From JBBDMC01 sp964441935 (GTDB lineage: Bacteria > Pseudomonadota > Alphaproteobacteria > Rhizobiales > Kaistiaceae): 14,667 nt of DNA. Numbering within the stretch: the stretch's first letter is position 1; every line of letters starts with the position of its first letter. Positions 1 to 7,913 of this stretch are shown here, in pieces. Position numbers and translations under genes: made by a program. The stretch lies in NCBI GenBank assembly GCA_964441935.1, contig CAYTXI010000060.1:1-14667 (forward strand), in the 5' to 3' direction. Under the pieces are notes generated by a model that saw only the letters and a list, made by a program, of their open reading frames with translations, was not told where the DNA came from and ran no database searches.

Positions 1-441
1 CAGTTCGACAAGGTCGAGCTGGTGTCGATCACTCCACCAGACCAATCGCGCGATGAGCACGAGCGCATGCTCGTGTGTGCCGAGGAGGTGCTGAAACGCC
101 TCGACATCCACTACCGGGTGATGACGCTGTCGACCGGCGACATGGGCTTCGCCGCCGAGAAGACCTACGACATCGAGGTGTGGCTGCCGGGGCAGGGGAG
201 GTACCGCGAGATTTCGTCGGTCTCCCTCTGCGGCGACTTCCAAGCGCGACGCATGGCCGCACGCTATCGGCCGAAGGAGGGCAAAGGGACGCGGCTAGTG
301 CACACGCTCAACGGGTCCGGCATCGCCGTCGGCCGCGCGTTGATCGCGGTCATGGAGAACTACCAGAACCCGGACGGCTCGGTGACCGTTCCGCCGGAAC
401 TCAGGCGCTACATGGGCGGGCTGGAGCGGATCGCGCCGTGA
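1..441 (+). CDS. serS: Seryl-tRNA synthetase, C-terminal part (partial at window edge)
   Basis: This is the last 146 codons of a class II aminoacyl-tRNA synthetase that charges tRNA-Ser in the cytoplasm. The reading frame is open from base 1, where QFDKVELV is the typical SerRS stretch after motif 2. The ATP-binding end of the catalytic domain follows: FAAEKTYDIEVWLPGQGRYREISS, shortened here to its key parts (EKTYDIEVW, then REISS), and the class II motif 3 region NGSGIAVGRALIAVMENYQ. The protein ends in the standard tail with VPPELRRYMGG. GTG at 22 is an internal valine, not a start, because the conserved frame continues upstream. TGA is at 439-441. The surE ATG follows 16 bases later, so the two genes are probably co-transcribed. 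The N-terminal tRNA-binding coiled coil lies outside the window. Confidence 0.95.
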   Translation, partial: QFDKVELVSITPPDQSRDEHERMLVCAEEVLKRLDIHYRVMTLSTGDMGFAAEKTYDIEVWLPGQGRYREISSVSLCGDFQARRMAARYRPKEGKGTRLVHTLNGSGIAVGRALIAVMENYQNPDGSVTVPPELRRYMGGLERIAP

Positions 442-457
442 CGACTTGTGGCCAACC

Positions 458-1228
458 ATGCGCATCCTGCTGACCAACGACGACGGCGTCTATTCGCCGG
501 GGCTGACGGCGCTGGAGCAGATCGCCGGCGCTCTGTCGGACGACGTCTGGGTCGTCGCGCCCGAGTTCGACCAGAGCGGGCTGTCGCACTCGCTGTCGCT
601 CAACGATCCGTTGCGGCTCCGTCGCATCTCCGACAAGCACTTCGCGCTGCGCGGCACGCCCTCCGACTGCGTTATCATGGGCGTGCGCCACCTGCTCGCC
701 GACCGCCGCCCCGACCTCATCCTCTCCGGCGTCAACGCGGGCCAGAACGCCGCCGACGACGTCACCTATTCCGGCACAGTCGCCGGCGCCATCGAAGGCA
801 CCATGCTCGGCGTCCCCGCCGTGGCGCTGAGCCAGGCCTACAACTACCGGGACGGCGAGCGCGTGGTGCCGTGGGAGACCGCCGAGAAGCACGCGCCCGG
901 GATTATCCGCACGCTCCTCGACTTCGGCTTCCCGGCCGGCATCCTCTACAACGTCAACTTCCCCAACCGCGCGGCCGACGCCGTCGCCGACATCGCGGTG
1001 ACCGTGCAGGGCCGGATCGCGCACCGGCTGCACATCGACGAGCGCCGTGACGGCCGCGGCGTTCCCTATTTCTGGATCGCCTACCGGCCCGAACCGACGG
1101 TCGCCCAGCCCGGCACCGACGTCGAGGCGCTCGACAAGGGCGCGATCTCCGTGACCCCGCTGCGTCTCGACATGACCGCCTTCGACCTCGGCGACTCGCT
1201 GAAACGCCACCTTGCCGGCGCCAAGTGA
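458..1228 (+). CDS. surE: 5'-nucleotidase SurE (survival protein)
   Basis: SurE is a metal-dependent phosphatase acting on nucleoside 5'- and 3'-monophosphates, linked to stress and stationary-phase survival. The 256-residue product has the family length. It opens with MRILLTNDDG, which carries the metal ligands Asp8 and Asp9. Other family blocks are QSGLSHS (ligand Ser40), RGTPSDCV, and SGVNAGQN (ligand Asn93) followed by YSGTVAGAIEG. An in-frame TTG at 446 would add four residues, but ATG 458 starts exactly at the conserved N-terminus, so I chose it. No strong ribosome binding site is visible, which fits translation coupled to serS, 16 bases upstream. The pcm start lies 4 bases after the stop. 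The surE-pcm-LysM/M23 order parallels surE-pcm-nlpD of gammaproteobacteria. Confidence 0.95.
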   Translation: MRILLTNDDGVYSPGLTALEQIAGALSDDVWVVAPEFDQSGLSHSLSLNDPLRLRRISDKHFALRGTPSDCVIMGVRHLLADRRPDLILSGVNAGQNAADDVTYSGTVAGAIEGTMLGVPAVALSQAYNYRDGERVVPWETAEKHAPGIIRTLLDFGFPAGILYNVNFPNRAADAVADIAVTVQGRIAHRLHIDERRDGRGVPYFWIAYRPEPTVAQPGTDVEALDKGAISVTPLRLDMTAFDLGDSLKRHLAGAK

Positions 1229-1232
1229 CGCC

Positions 1233-1901
1233 ATGGCCGGACCGCACATGAGCTTCGACGACGAGCATCGGGTCAGGATCGCCGACCTGATCCTGAGGCT
1301 GCGCCGGGTCGGCGTCACCGACCAGCGCGTCGTCGCCGCGATCGAGTCGGTGCCGCGCGATCTGTTCGTTCCCGCCGACCGGCGCGCCGACGCCTACGCC
1401 GAGCGCGCGCTGCCGATCGACTGCGGCCAGACGATATCCGCGCCCACGATCGTCGGCATCATGACCGCGGCGCTCGATGTCGGCGAGCGCGACCGGATCC
1501 TCGAGGTCGGCACCGGCACCGGCTACCAGACCGCGGTGCTCGCCCAGCTGGCGCGCCGCGTTTACACCATCGACCGCTTCCGCACGCTCCTCGCCGCAGC
1601 CGAGTCGCGCTTCAACACGCTGAGGCTGGCAAACGTCACAACCCTCGTCGGCGACGGCATCGAGGGCTGGCCGGCTCAGGCGCCGTTCGACCGAATTATC
1701 GTCACCGCCTCCGCGGCGGAGGTGCCGCCGGCGCTCCGCGACCAGGTGCGCATCGGCGGGACGATCGTCATGCCGGTCGGGCCGGCCGACGGCGTCCAGA
1801 AGCTGATGAGGATCGAACGGACCGACGACGGGTTCACCGAGACGCCGCTTGCCGACGTGCGCTTCGTGCCCCTCATCCCCGGCAGGGCCGAGCGCCTCTA
1901 G
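1233..1901 (+). CDS. pcm: Protein-L-isoaspartate O-methyltransferase family protein
   Basis: PCM uses S-adenosylmethionine to methylate L-isoaspartyl residues in aged proteins so that they can revert to aspartate. The protein has about 222 residues, the usual size. The N-terminus carries VPRDLFVP, the substrate-side block GQTISAPTIVGIM follows, and the SAM-binding motif I is ILEVGTGTGYQTAVLA. VYTIDRF (usually V.TIER) is the acidic motif that binds the ribose. FDRIIVTASAAEVP is motif II. ATG 1248 and an upstream TTG at 1212 that overlaps surE are alternative starts; 1233 gives a 4-base gap to surE. GQTISAP, where GQTISQP is more usual, is a minor change. The surE neighbour supports the assignment as a stress-repair pair. 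An intergenic region of 92 bases follows before the lipoprotein gene. Confidence 0.93.
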   Translation: MAGPHMSFDDEHRVRIADLILRLRRVGVTDQRVVAAIESVPRDLFVPADRRADAYAERALPIDCGQTISAPTIVGIMTAALDVGERDRILEVGTGTGYQTAVLAQLARRVYTIDRFRTLLAAAESRFNTLRLANVTTLVGDGIEGWPAQAPFDRIIVTASAAEVPPALRDQVRIGGTIVMPVGPADGVQKLMRIERTDDGFTETPLADVRFVPLIPGRAERL

Positions 1902-1928
1902 GGCAGGGCCCGCCGGCCCGCCCCCCGC

Positions 1929-1944
1929 TTAAGCGTTTGTCAAC
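1929..1944 (+). promoter_or_regulatory. Candidate CtrA-type site (TTAA-N7-TCAAC)
   Basis: TTAA at 1929-1932 is followed by seven bases and TCAAC at 1940-1944. This is one mismatch from the alphaproteobacterial CtrA consensus TTAA-N7-TTAAC. It lies 50 bases upstream of the ATG of the division-related LysM/M23 gene and overlaps the 10-bp palindrome CGCTTAAGCG (1926-1935). The motif is short and partly chance-prone. A matching near-site occurs at 11043-11058. Confidence 0.35.
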
Positions 1945-1993
1945 GTTACCCGCGTTTACTGGCGGCAGTCCCGAGTTTGGCGCGAGTTGAGCA

Positions 1994-3322
1994 ATGCGTA
2001 ATCCCGTATCTGCGTTCCGGCCGCACACGGCGTTAAGAGTCACGGCCGTCATCCTCATGGCCGGCGCCGCAGCCGCCTGCAGCAATTCCTCCCGTTTCGG
2101 CGACAGGCTTTTCACCGGCTCCACCGCGAACCAGCGCGAAATCATCGGATCGGCAAGCGATCAGCCAATCCCGGCGCCGATCTCGACCGGTCGCGCCGCC
2201 GTCACCCGCTCCGAGCTGCCGCCACCGCCGACAGCGGTCGCCGGTTCTTACGGCCCGCCGACCCGGCTCGGCAGTCCCGACCCCACCACCGACGGTCCCT
2301 ACGCCTGGTCGGCGGTCGGCGGCGCGGTGATCACGGTTGGACGCGCCGAGACCCTCGACACGATCGCGATGAAGTTCGGCGTTCCCCAGGCGCAGATCCT
2401 GAGCGCCAATCAGCTGACCAGTGCCGCCCAAGTCAGACCCGGCCGCGTCCTCGTCATCCCCCACCGGGTGGCGGTCGCCCCGGACGCCTACGAATATCAG
2501 CCGGCCACGGCGTACGGCCGGCCGGCGCCCGTTGCGGCAATGGAGCCGGCTCGGCCGATGATCCAGGCCGGCGCCACCGGATACGTCGTCCAGTCCGGCG
2601 ACACCCTCTACAGCATCAGCCGCAGGCTGGGCACGACCGTCGACGCGCTCGTCGCGGTCAACGGGCTCGCCTCGCCCGACGAGATCCGCATCGGCCAGAC
2701 TCTGCGGCTGCCAGCTGACGCAGACGCCGGACAGGCAATGGCCTATGCGCCGACGGCGCAGACGATGCCAACGCCGGTTGCCGCTCTTTCGCCGAATATC
2801 AGGTTGGCCTCCCCGGCCCAGACGGTGGCCGCCGCTCCTCCGAGGATTGTGCCCGCGCCCTCGATCCCGGTCGAAACGACCGCGTCGACACCCGTCGCCG
2901 TCAGGATGGCGATCGACGACACCATCGATCCGCCGTCGGCCGATGGCACCTCGTTCCGCTGGCCGGTCCGCGGTCGCATCATCTCCGCCTTCGGCACCAA
3001 GCCGAATGGCGAGCGCAACGACGGCATCAATCTCGCCGTTCCGGAAGGCACCTCGGTCAAGGCGGTCGAGGCCGGCACCGTGATCTACGCCGGCAACGAG
3101 CTGGAGGGCTATGGCAACCTAGTGCTTATCCGCCACGCCGACGGCTGGGTGTCCGCCTATGCCCACAACAACGACCTCGTGGTCCGTCGCGGCGACTCGA
3201 TCCGTCGCGGGCAGACCATCGGTCACGCCGGCATGACTGGATCGGTCACTTCGCCGCAGGTCCACTTCGAGCTGCGCCAGGGCGCCAAGCCGGTCAACCC
3301 GCTCGACCACCTCACCGGCTGA
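1994..3322 (+). CDS. LysM / degenerate M23 (LytM) lipoprotein, NlpD/DipM-like
   Basis: This is a probable outer-membrane lipoprotein that controls septal peptidoglycan hydrolysis. The N-terminus is a lipoprotein signal peptide: a hydrophobic stretch ending in the lipobox AAAC, with Cys29 as the lipidated residue. A proline- and alanine-rich linker follows, then LysM domains near residues 112-154 and 196-238 (YVVQSGDTLYSISRRLG), and a LytM/M23 domain from about 320 to the end. The active site is altered. HxGxD reads NDGIN (Asn342, Asn346), and HxH reads QVH (Gln422, His424). Two zinc ligands and one catalytic histidine are therefore gone. In NlpD and DipM such domains activate amidases rather than cut the wall. 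The length is 442 residues. The position after surE-pcm matches E. coli nlpD. No rpoS-like gene follows. Confidence 0.9.
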   Translation: MRNPVSAFRPHTALRVTAVILMAGAAAACSNSSRFGDRLFTGSTANQREIIGSASDQPIPAPISTGRAAVTRSELPPPPTAVAGSYGPPTRLGSPDPTTDGPYAWSAVGGAVITVGRAETLDTIAMKFGVPQAQILSANQLTSAAQVRPGRVLVIPHRVAVAPDAYEYQPATAYGRPAPVAAMEPARPMIQAGATGYVVQSGDTLYSISRRLGTTVDALVAVNGLASPDEIRIGQTLRLPADADAGQAMAYAPTAQTMPTPVAALSPNIRLASPAQTVAAAPPRIVPAPSIPVETTASTPVAVRMAIDDTIDPPSADGTSFRWPVRGRIISAFGTKPNGERNDGINLAVPEGTSVKAVEAGTVIYAGNELEGYGNLVLIRHADGWVSAYAHNNDLVVRRGDSIRRGQTIGHAGMTGSVTSPQVHFELRQGAKPVNPLDHLTG

Positions 3323-3352
3323 CGGCCCTCGCTCGGGTCATCCAAACCCCAT

Positions 3353-3377
3353 GGCGGCACGTGGGCCACGTGCCGCC
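3353..3377. terminator. Perfect 11-bp hairpin between convergent genes
   Basis: GGCGGCACGTG (3353-3363) and CACGTGCCGCC (3367-3377) form a perfect 11-bp stem with a 3-base loop, 30 bases after the lipoprotein stop codon. No T run follows on either strand, so it is not a classical intrinsic terminator. It may stabilise RNA 3' ends or act as a bidirectional transcription stop between the convergent lipoprotein and ATPase genes. Confidence 0.5.
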
Positions 3378-3385
3378 CAAGCTTT

Positions 3386-3475
3386 GATCAGGTCCTGACC
3401 TCTGCAGACGGATTCTGATCAACAGGCCCCGGCTCACGTCCGGGGTCAGGCTCCGGATCAGGTCCGGGCCAAGTC
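3386..3475. repeat. Intergenic GATCAGGTCC repeats and short hairpins
   Basis: GATCAGGTCC occurs at 3386-3395 and again at 3456-3465 (the second as CGGATCAGGTCCGGG). Between them CCCCGG and CCGGGG (near 3427-3445) can form a 6-bp stem. CCGGA and TCCGG around the second copy form a 5-bp stem. The phrasing, CCGGATCAGGTCCGG next to GGGGTCAGG, resembles the palindromic intergenic repeats based on CCCCGGATCAAGTCCGGGG that are frequent in alphaproteobacterial genomes. That resemblance is from memory and was not searched. Confidence 0.4.
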
Positions 3476-3488
3476 TGGCGGGGCGGCT

Positions 3489-4358
3489 TCAATCCGTAAG
3501 GACGACCCCAAGTCGTCCCGCCAGATCCTGAACGAACTGCCAGGCAACCCGGCCGGAGCGATCGCCTCGGGTCGTCGACCACTCCAGCGCTTCAGCCGTC
3601 AGCCGATCCTCGGCGATCGTCAGGCGATGGCGCGCCACGTACCCCCGCACCATGTCCAGGTACGCGTCCTGGCTGCATCGGTGGAACCCGAGCCACAGGC
3701 CGAAGCGGTCGGACAGCGACACCTTTTCTTCCACCGCCTCGTGTGGATTGATCGCGGTGGAGCGCTCGTTCTCGGCCATGTCGCGCGGCAACAGGTGGCG
3801 GCGGTTGGAGGTGGCGTAGAAAATTACGTTGTCGGGTCGTCCCTCGATGCCGCCCTCAAGCGCCGCCTTGAGCGACTTGTAGGAAGTATCGTCGCCGTCG
3901 AAGGAAAGGTCGTCGCAGAACAGGATGAAGCGATCGGTGGCGTCGCGCACCATAGCCATCAGCTCGGGCAGCGTCTCGACATCCTCGCGGTGGATCTCGA
4001 TGAGCTTCAACGGCCGACCACCCTCGTCGGCGACGGCTGCGTGAACCGCCTTGATCAACGAGCTCTTGCCCATGCCGCGTGCGCCCCACAGCAGCGCGTT
4101 GTTGGCCGGCAACCCGCGCGCGAAGCGCAAGGTATTCTCGACCAGGATGTCGCGCAGCCGGTCGATGCCCTTGAGCAGCGCCAGTTCGACCCGGTTGACC
4201 TTGTCGACCGGTTGCAGCGACCGGGTTGCCGGGTGCCAGACGAAAGCGTCGGCGGCAGCGAAGTCTGGCGGGGGCGGCGCCGGCGGCACCGCTCGCTCGA
4301 CTAACCGCACGAGCCGGTCGAGACGCTCCGCTATCGCCTTGAAATCCTTGTCCGACAC
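3489..4358 (-). CDS. AAA-type ATP-binding protein, DUF815 family
   Basis: This is a 289-residue P-loop ATPase of the DUF815 family (PF05673) with no established substrate. Walker A is GARGMGKS at residues 92-99. Walker B is FILFCDD, ending at Asp149-Asp150. A sensor-like YATSNRRHL and the block LSDRFGLWLGF, both typical of the family, follow. The N-terminal region up to about residue 40 is helical and then proline-rich (PPAPPPP). I chose GTG at 4356-4358 (VSDKDFKAI...) because a GAAGGGG ribosome binding site precedes it. The open frame extends to 4547, but that arginine-rich stretch would run through the yajC promoter and start codon. The gene is divergent from yajC and convergent with the lipoprotein gene. 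This placement next to yajC-secDF is common in rhizobia. Confidence 0.88.
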   Translation of the reverse strand: MSDKDFKAIAERLDRLVRLVERAVPPAPPPPDFAAADAFVWHPATRSLQPVDKVNRVELALLKGIDRLRDILVENTLRFARGLPANNALLWGARGMGKSSLIKAVHAAVADEGGRPLKLIEIHREDVETLPELMAMVRDATDRFILFCDDLSFDGDDTSYKSLKAALEGGIEGRPDNVIFYATSNRRHLLPRDMAENERSTAINPHEAVEEKVSLSDRFGLWLGFHRCSQDAYLDMVRGYVARHRLTIAEDRLTAEALEWSTTRGDRSGRVAWQFVQDLAGRLGVVLTD

Positions 4359-4456
4359 CGCGCCGCCCCTTCGCTGCGAGATCGCCGAAATCGGGCGGCA
4401 GGGGTACCATGTGCCGCCGTGTCGCGCCAAGCGTGGGCGCCTGCGCCCTATTTGTT

Positions 4457-4484
4457 TTGCAATGGTTGCCGGCCCGGCTATAGT
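4457..4484 (+). promoter_or_regulatory. Predicted sigma-70 promoter of yajC-secD-secF
   Basis: TTGCAA (4457-4462) and TATAGT (4479-4484) are separated by 16 bases, a good housekeeping-type -35/-10 pair. They lie about 50-75 bases upstream of the yajC ATG, inside the otherwise GC-rich divergent region between the ATPase and yajC genes. The predicted start near 4491 would give a 5' leader of about 45 bases. Confidence 0.55.
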
Positions 4485-4536
4485 CCGCGCCATTTCGCGC
4501 CGGACCGATCTGCTTTGACTCAGGGAGCCGTGCTGG

Positions 4537-4869
4537 ATGTTCATCACAGAGGCCTACGCGCAGTCCGGCGGAGCTGGCGGCGGTACCGGATTCCTCATCC
4601 AATTCCTGCCGATCATTCTGATCTTCGCGATCATGTATTTCCTGCTTCTGCGTCCCCAGCAACAGAAAGCCCGCATGCACCGCGAGATGGTCGCCAACCT
4701 GCGCCGCGGCGACACCGTGGTCACCAACGGCGGCCTCATCGGCAAGGTCGCCAAGGTCGACGAGCACGAGCTTCAGGTCGAGCTCGCCGAGGGCGTGCGG
4801 GTACGGATTGCCCGCGGCATGATCGCGGAGGTTCGCGCCAAGGGCGAGCCGGTTAAGGAGAGCGGCTAG
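4537..4869 (+). CDS. yajC: Preprotein translocase subunit YajC
   Basis: YajC is a small inner-membrane protein that joins SecD and SecF in the Sec accessory complex. The 110-residue product starts MFITEAYAQS, the family's typical N-terminus in alphaproteobacteria. A single membrane span lies at about residues 19-38 (FLIQFLPIILIFAIMYFLLL) and is followed by RPQQQKARMH, the signature basic stretch after the span. A cytosolic domain with LRRGDTVVTNGGLIGKV ends the protein. AGGGAGCC upstream of ATG 4537 serves as a ribosome binding site. SecD starts 38 bases after the stop, and a promoter is predicted at 4457-4484, so this is the first gene of the operon. Confidence 0.96.
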   Translation: MFITEAYAQSGGAGGGTGFLIQFLPIILIFAIMYFLLLRPQQQKARMHREMVANLRRGDTVVTNGGLIGKVAKVDEHELQVELAEGVRVRIARGMIAEVRAKGEPVKESG

Positions 4870-4907
4870 CGCGGCCCGCCGTCGCGCCCGCGTTTGGCTC
4901 GGCACTC

Positions 4908-6518
4908 ATGCTTCAGATCGCCCGCTGGAAGGTGACACTGATCCTGCTCGTCGTGGTCGCGGCGGTCATCGTGGCGGTTCCGAACGTCTTCTCCGGGCAG
5001 ACCGTGGCGTCGTGGCCCGCCTGGCTGCCGAGGAACCAAGTTGTGCTCGGCCTCGACCTGCAGGGAGGCGCTTACCTGCTGTACGAGGTGGACCGCACCG
5101 ACTACGTCCACAAGCGTTTGCGGACGCTGGTCAGCGACGTGCGCACCGCGATGCTGGAGAGCCCGCGCATCGGCTACACCGGCCTCGGCATTCAGGGCCA
5201 GGGGGTCCAGCTTCGCATCCGAGACCTCGACCGGGTCGACGACGCCCGCCAGCGCCTGGATGACCTGCGCAATCCGCTTGATGCCGGCATCCTGGCCTCG
5301 GGCTCGATCTACGAATTCGATCTAAGCGTCGATGACAACGGTCTGGCGCGGCTTTCGTACTCGGAAGCCGGGCTGACGGAGCGCGTCAGCGGTATCGTTG
5401 CCCAGTCGATCGAGGTGATCAACCGGCGCATCAACGAGCTCGGCACCACCGAGCCGAGCATTCAGCGGCAGGGCGAGGACCGCATCCTGGTAGAGGCGCC
5501 CGGCCTCGGCGACCCGGAACGGCTGAAGGCCTTGGTCGGTCAGACCGCCCAATTGACCTTCCACATGGTTGTCAGCCAGATCAGCGCGAGTGAGGCGGAG
5601 CGCACCGCGCCTGAGCCCGGAACCCTCCGACTCGTCGACGCGGACGATCCCGAGCTCATTCACGTCGTCGAGGATGTTCCACTGATGACGGGTGAGGATC
5701 TGGTCGACGCGCAGGCTGGTTTCGACGGTCAGACCAACGAGCCGGTGGTCGACTTCCGGCTGACCACAGGCGGCGCTCGCAAGTTCGCCGAAGTCACCGC
5801 GAACAATGTCGGCCGGCTGTTCGCCATCGTCCTCGACGAGGAAGTGATTTCGGCGCCGGTGATCCGCGAGCCGATCCCTGGCGGCTCCGGCCAGATCAGC
5901 GGCAGCTTCACCGTCGAAAGTGCCAACGATCTTGCCATCCTGCTGAGGGCCGGTTCGCTCCCGGCGAAACTGACCATCGTCGAGGAACGCTCGGTCGGCC
6001 CCGGCCTCGGCGCCGATTCGATCGAAGCAGGCCGGATCGCCGCGATGATCGGCACCGTCGCCATCATCGCGTTCATGCTTGCGGTCTATGGTTTCTTCGG
6101 CGTGATCGCCAACGTCGCGGTGATCGTCAACGTCATCATGATTGTCGCCGTGTTGACGTTGTTCGGCTTCACGCTGACCCTGCCCGGCATCGCTGGCATC
6201 GTGCTGACGGTCGGCATGGCGGTCGATTCCAACGTGCTCATCTATGAGCGCATCCGCGAGGAATTCCGACAGGGCCGCACGGCCATCGCCGCCATCGACA
6301 CCGGTTTCACCCGCGCGCTTGGCACCATCGTCGACGCCAACGTGACGACGTTGATCGCGGCCGTGGTCCTGTTCTTTCTTGGTTCTGGCCCGATCCGCGG
6401 CTTTGCCGTCACGTACATGATCGGCATCCTCACCACGCTGTTCACCGCCTTCACCTTCACCCGCATGGTCATTGCGCTCTGGGTCGCCGAGCGCCGGCCG
6501 AAAACGGTCCCAGTCTGA
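4908..6518 (+). CDS. secD: Protein translocase subunit SecD
   Basis: SecD is an RND-family inner-membrane protein that uses the proton motive force to pull exported proteins out of SecYEG. The product has 536 residues, a standard length. The first membrane span lies at about residues 8-27. The D1 signature LGLDLQGGAYLLYEVD follows at the base of the large periplasmic P1 domain. From about residue 380 on come the remaining membrane segments, ending with the conserved block GMAVDSNVLIYERIREEF and a final pair of hydrophobic stretches. ATG 4908 fits the family N-terminus MLQIARWK. The gene sits 38 bases after yajC and 20 bases before secF, a normal operon spacing. Nothing is missing or fused. 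Confidence 0.97.
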   Translation: MLQIARWKVTLILLVVVAAVIVAVPNVFSGQTVASWPAWLPRNQVVLGLDLQGGAYLLYEVDRTDYVHKRLRTLVSDVRTAMLESPRIGYTGLGIQGQGVQLRIRDLDRVDDARQRLDDLRNPLDAGILASGSIYEFDLSVDDNGLARLSYSEAGLTERVSGIVAQSIEVINRRINELGTTEPSIQRQGEDRILVEAPGLGDPERLKALVGQTAQLTFHMVVSQISASEAERTAPEPGTLRLVDADDPELIHVVEDVPLMTGEDLVDAQAGFDGQTNEPVVDFRLTTGGARKFAEVTANNVGRLFAIVLDEEVISAPVIREPIPGGSGQISGSFTVESANDLAILLRAGSLPAKLTIVEERSVGPGLGADSIEAGRIAAMIGTVAIIAFMLAVYGFFGVIANVAVIVNVIMIVAVLTLFGFTLTLPGIAGIVLTVGMAVDSNVLIYERIREEFRQGRTAIAAIDTGFTRALGTIVDANVTTLIAAVVLFFLGSGPIRGFAVTYMIGILTTLFTAFTFTRMVIALWVAERRPKTVPV

Positions 6519-6538
6519 GGCCGCCGGAGCTCACGCCG

Positions 6539-7495
6539 ATGCGCAAACTTCGCCTCATACCGGACGACACCAAGATCCGCTTCATGTGGCTCCGCCGGTT
6601 CAACTTCCCGGCGTCGATCCTGTTGTCGGTGCTGTCGGTCGTCCTGTTCTTCACCATCGGGCCGCAATACGGCATCGACTTCCGCGGCGGCTCGCTCCTC
6701 GAGGTCAAGCCGGTGGCGGCGAACTACGACCTCGGCGCGATCCGCGCAACGCTCGGCCAACTCAATCTCGGCGACGTGCAGGTGACCGAGGTCTCCGACC
6801 CGGTCGCCGGCACCAGCGTCCTGATCAGGATTCAACAGCAGGCCGGCGAAGACCCGGATGCCGCGCAGCAGGCGGCGCTGGCGCGCGTCCGCGACGCCTT
6901 CGGTGACACCGTCGAGTACCGCCGGGTGGAAACCGTGGGACCCCGCGTGTCGGGCGAACTCGCCTACAACGGCACCATCGCGCTTCTGGTGACGATCGTC
7001 GCGATCCTGATCTACGTGTGGTTCCGATTCGAATGGCAGTTCGCCGTCGGCGCCATCATCGCCACCGGCCATGACGTGTTGATGACCCTGGGCTTCTTCG
7101 TGGTCGCCCGGCTCGATTTCAACCTGTCGAGCATTGCCGCGATCCTCACCATCGTCGGTTATTCGCTCAACGACACCGTCGTCGTTTACGACCGCATCCG
7201 CGAGAATCTGCGCAAGTACAAGAAGATGCCGTTGATCGAATTGCTCGACCGTTCGGTCAACGAGACGTTGTCACGCACCACGCAGACGTCGCTGACCACC
7301 GTCTTGGTTCTGCTGGCGCTGTTCATTTTCGGTGGCGAGGTGATCCGCTCCTTCGTCGCCGCGATGATCTTCGGCGTCGCCATCGGCACGTACTCGTCGA
7401 TCTACATCGCCGCACCGGTGCTGGTCTATTTCCGGCTGCGCACGGGGCAGACCGCCGGGGACAGCGAAGCCGCCGAGGCGACGGGGAGGGCCTGA
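6539..7495 (+). CDS. secF: Protein translocase subunit SecF
   Basis: SecF is the partner of SecD in the same proton-driven export complex. The 318-residue product has a first membrane span at about residues 25-43, then the signature YGIDFRGGSLLEV that marks the start of its small periplasmic domain. The C-terminal half contains five further hydrophobic segments and the conserved loop SLNDTVVVYDRIRENLRKY. The gene starts 20 bases after secD. The next gene begins 3 bases after its TGA, and that gene's ribosome binding site (GGGGAGGG, 7482-7489) is inside the secF 3' end. The two are therefore likely to be translated from one mRNA. Confidence 0.97.
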   Translation: MRKLRLIPDDTKIRFMWLRRFNFPASILLSVLSVVLFFTIGPQYGIDFRGGSLLEVKPVAANYDLGAIRATLGQLNLGDVQVTEVSDPVAGTSVLIRIQQQAGEDPDAAQQAALARVRDAFGDTVEYRRVETVGPRVSGELAYNGTIALLVTIVAILIYVWFRFEWQFAVGAIIATGHDVLMTLGFFVVARLDFNLSSIAAILTIVGYSLNDTVVVYDRIRENLRKYKKMPLIELLDRSVNETLSRTTQTSLTTVLVLLALFIFGGEVIRSFVAAMIFGVAIGTYSSIYIAAPVLVYFRLRTGQTAGDSEAAEATGRA

Positions 7496-7498
7496 GCG

Positions 7499-7891
7499 GT
7501 GGTGCCTGCCGGCACCGTCATGCGCGCCGCCCACTATCCGAGACGGGCGCCGATCGACGCATATGGCAACGGCGGGTTCCGGTTTGCCGGCATGTCCCAC
7601 CGCGGCAGTCTCCTGTGCCTACCGAGCGGCATTCACGGCTGGTCGCTGCCGGCACCGGGCGCGCTCGACGAGACCAGCCTCGAGCCGGTGTTCGCCGAGG
7701 CGGCGGATTTCGAGGTCCTGCTGATCGGCACCGGCCTCGACATCGTCCCGCTCCCCAAAGCGCTCCGCCAGCGCTGTCGCGCCGAGAAGATCGTCGTCGA
7801 AGCGATGTCCACCGGCGCCGCGGTCCGCACGTTCAATGTGCTTCTTGCGGAAGAACGGGCCGTTGCCGCGGCGCTCGTCGCCGTCGAGTAG
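7499..7891 (+). CDS. Mth938-like domain protein (DUF498), NDUFAF3-like
   Basis: This 130-residue protein has the Mth938-like fold (PF04430), the family of human complex I assembly factor NDUFAF3. Visible family features are IDAYGNGGFRFAGMSHRGSL, the hydrophobic core segment FEVLLIGTG, and the C-terminal EAMSTGAAVRTFNVLLAEER. It has no catalytic motif that I can name and is probably a protein-interaction factor. I chose GTG 7499 because GGGGAGGG lies 9 bases upstream; GTG 7502 or ATG 7520 are possible. It follows secF by 3 bases and precedes a phytoene-synthase-family gene. Published work on NDUFAF3 links it to the bacterial SecD/SecF/YajC cluster and to the NDUFAF6 (C8orf38) family, so the context strongly supports the assignment. 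A role in complex I assembly here is inferred. Confidence 0.88.
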   Translation: MVPAGTVMRAAHYPRRAPIDAYGNGGFRFAGMSHRGSLLCLPSGIHGWSLPAPGALDETSLEPVFAEAADFEVLLIGTGLDIVPLPKALRQRCRAEKIVVEAMSTGAAVRTFNVLLAEERAVAAALVAVE

Positions 7892-7913
7892 GTCGCGCGC
7901 CATATCTTCGCTA

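Noticed and set aside
401..1318. 305-codon open frame on the minus strand across surE
   Set aside because: It is antisense to a clear surE gene, has no recognisable motif and a composition typical of the antisense frame of high-GC genes.
3627..4304. 225-codon plus-strand frame across the ATPase gene
   Set aside because: It is antisense to a gene with intact Walker A and B motifs and has no family resemblance of its own.
4359..4547. N-terminal extension of the DUF815 ATPase to 4547
   Set aside because: It would overlap the yajC promoter and start. The sequence is low-complexity and unlike the family, while GTG 4358 has a ribosome binding site.
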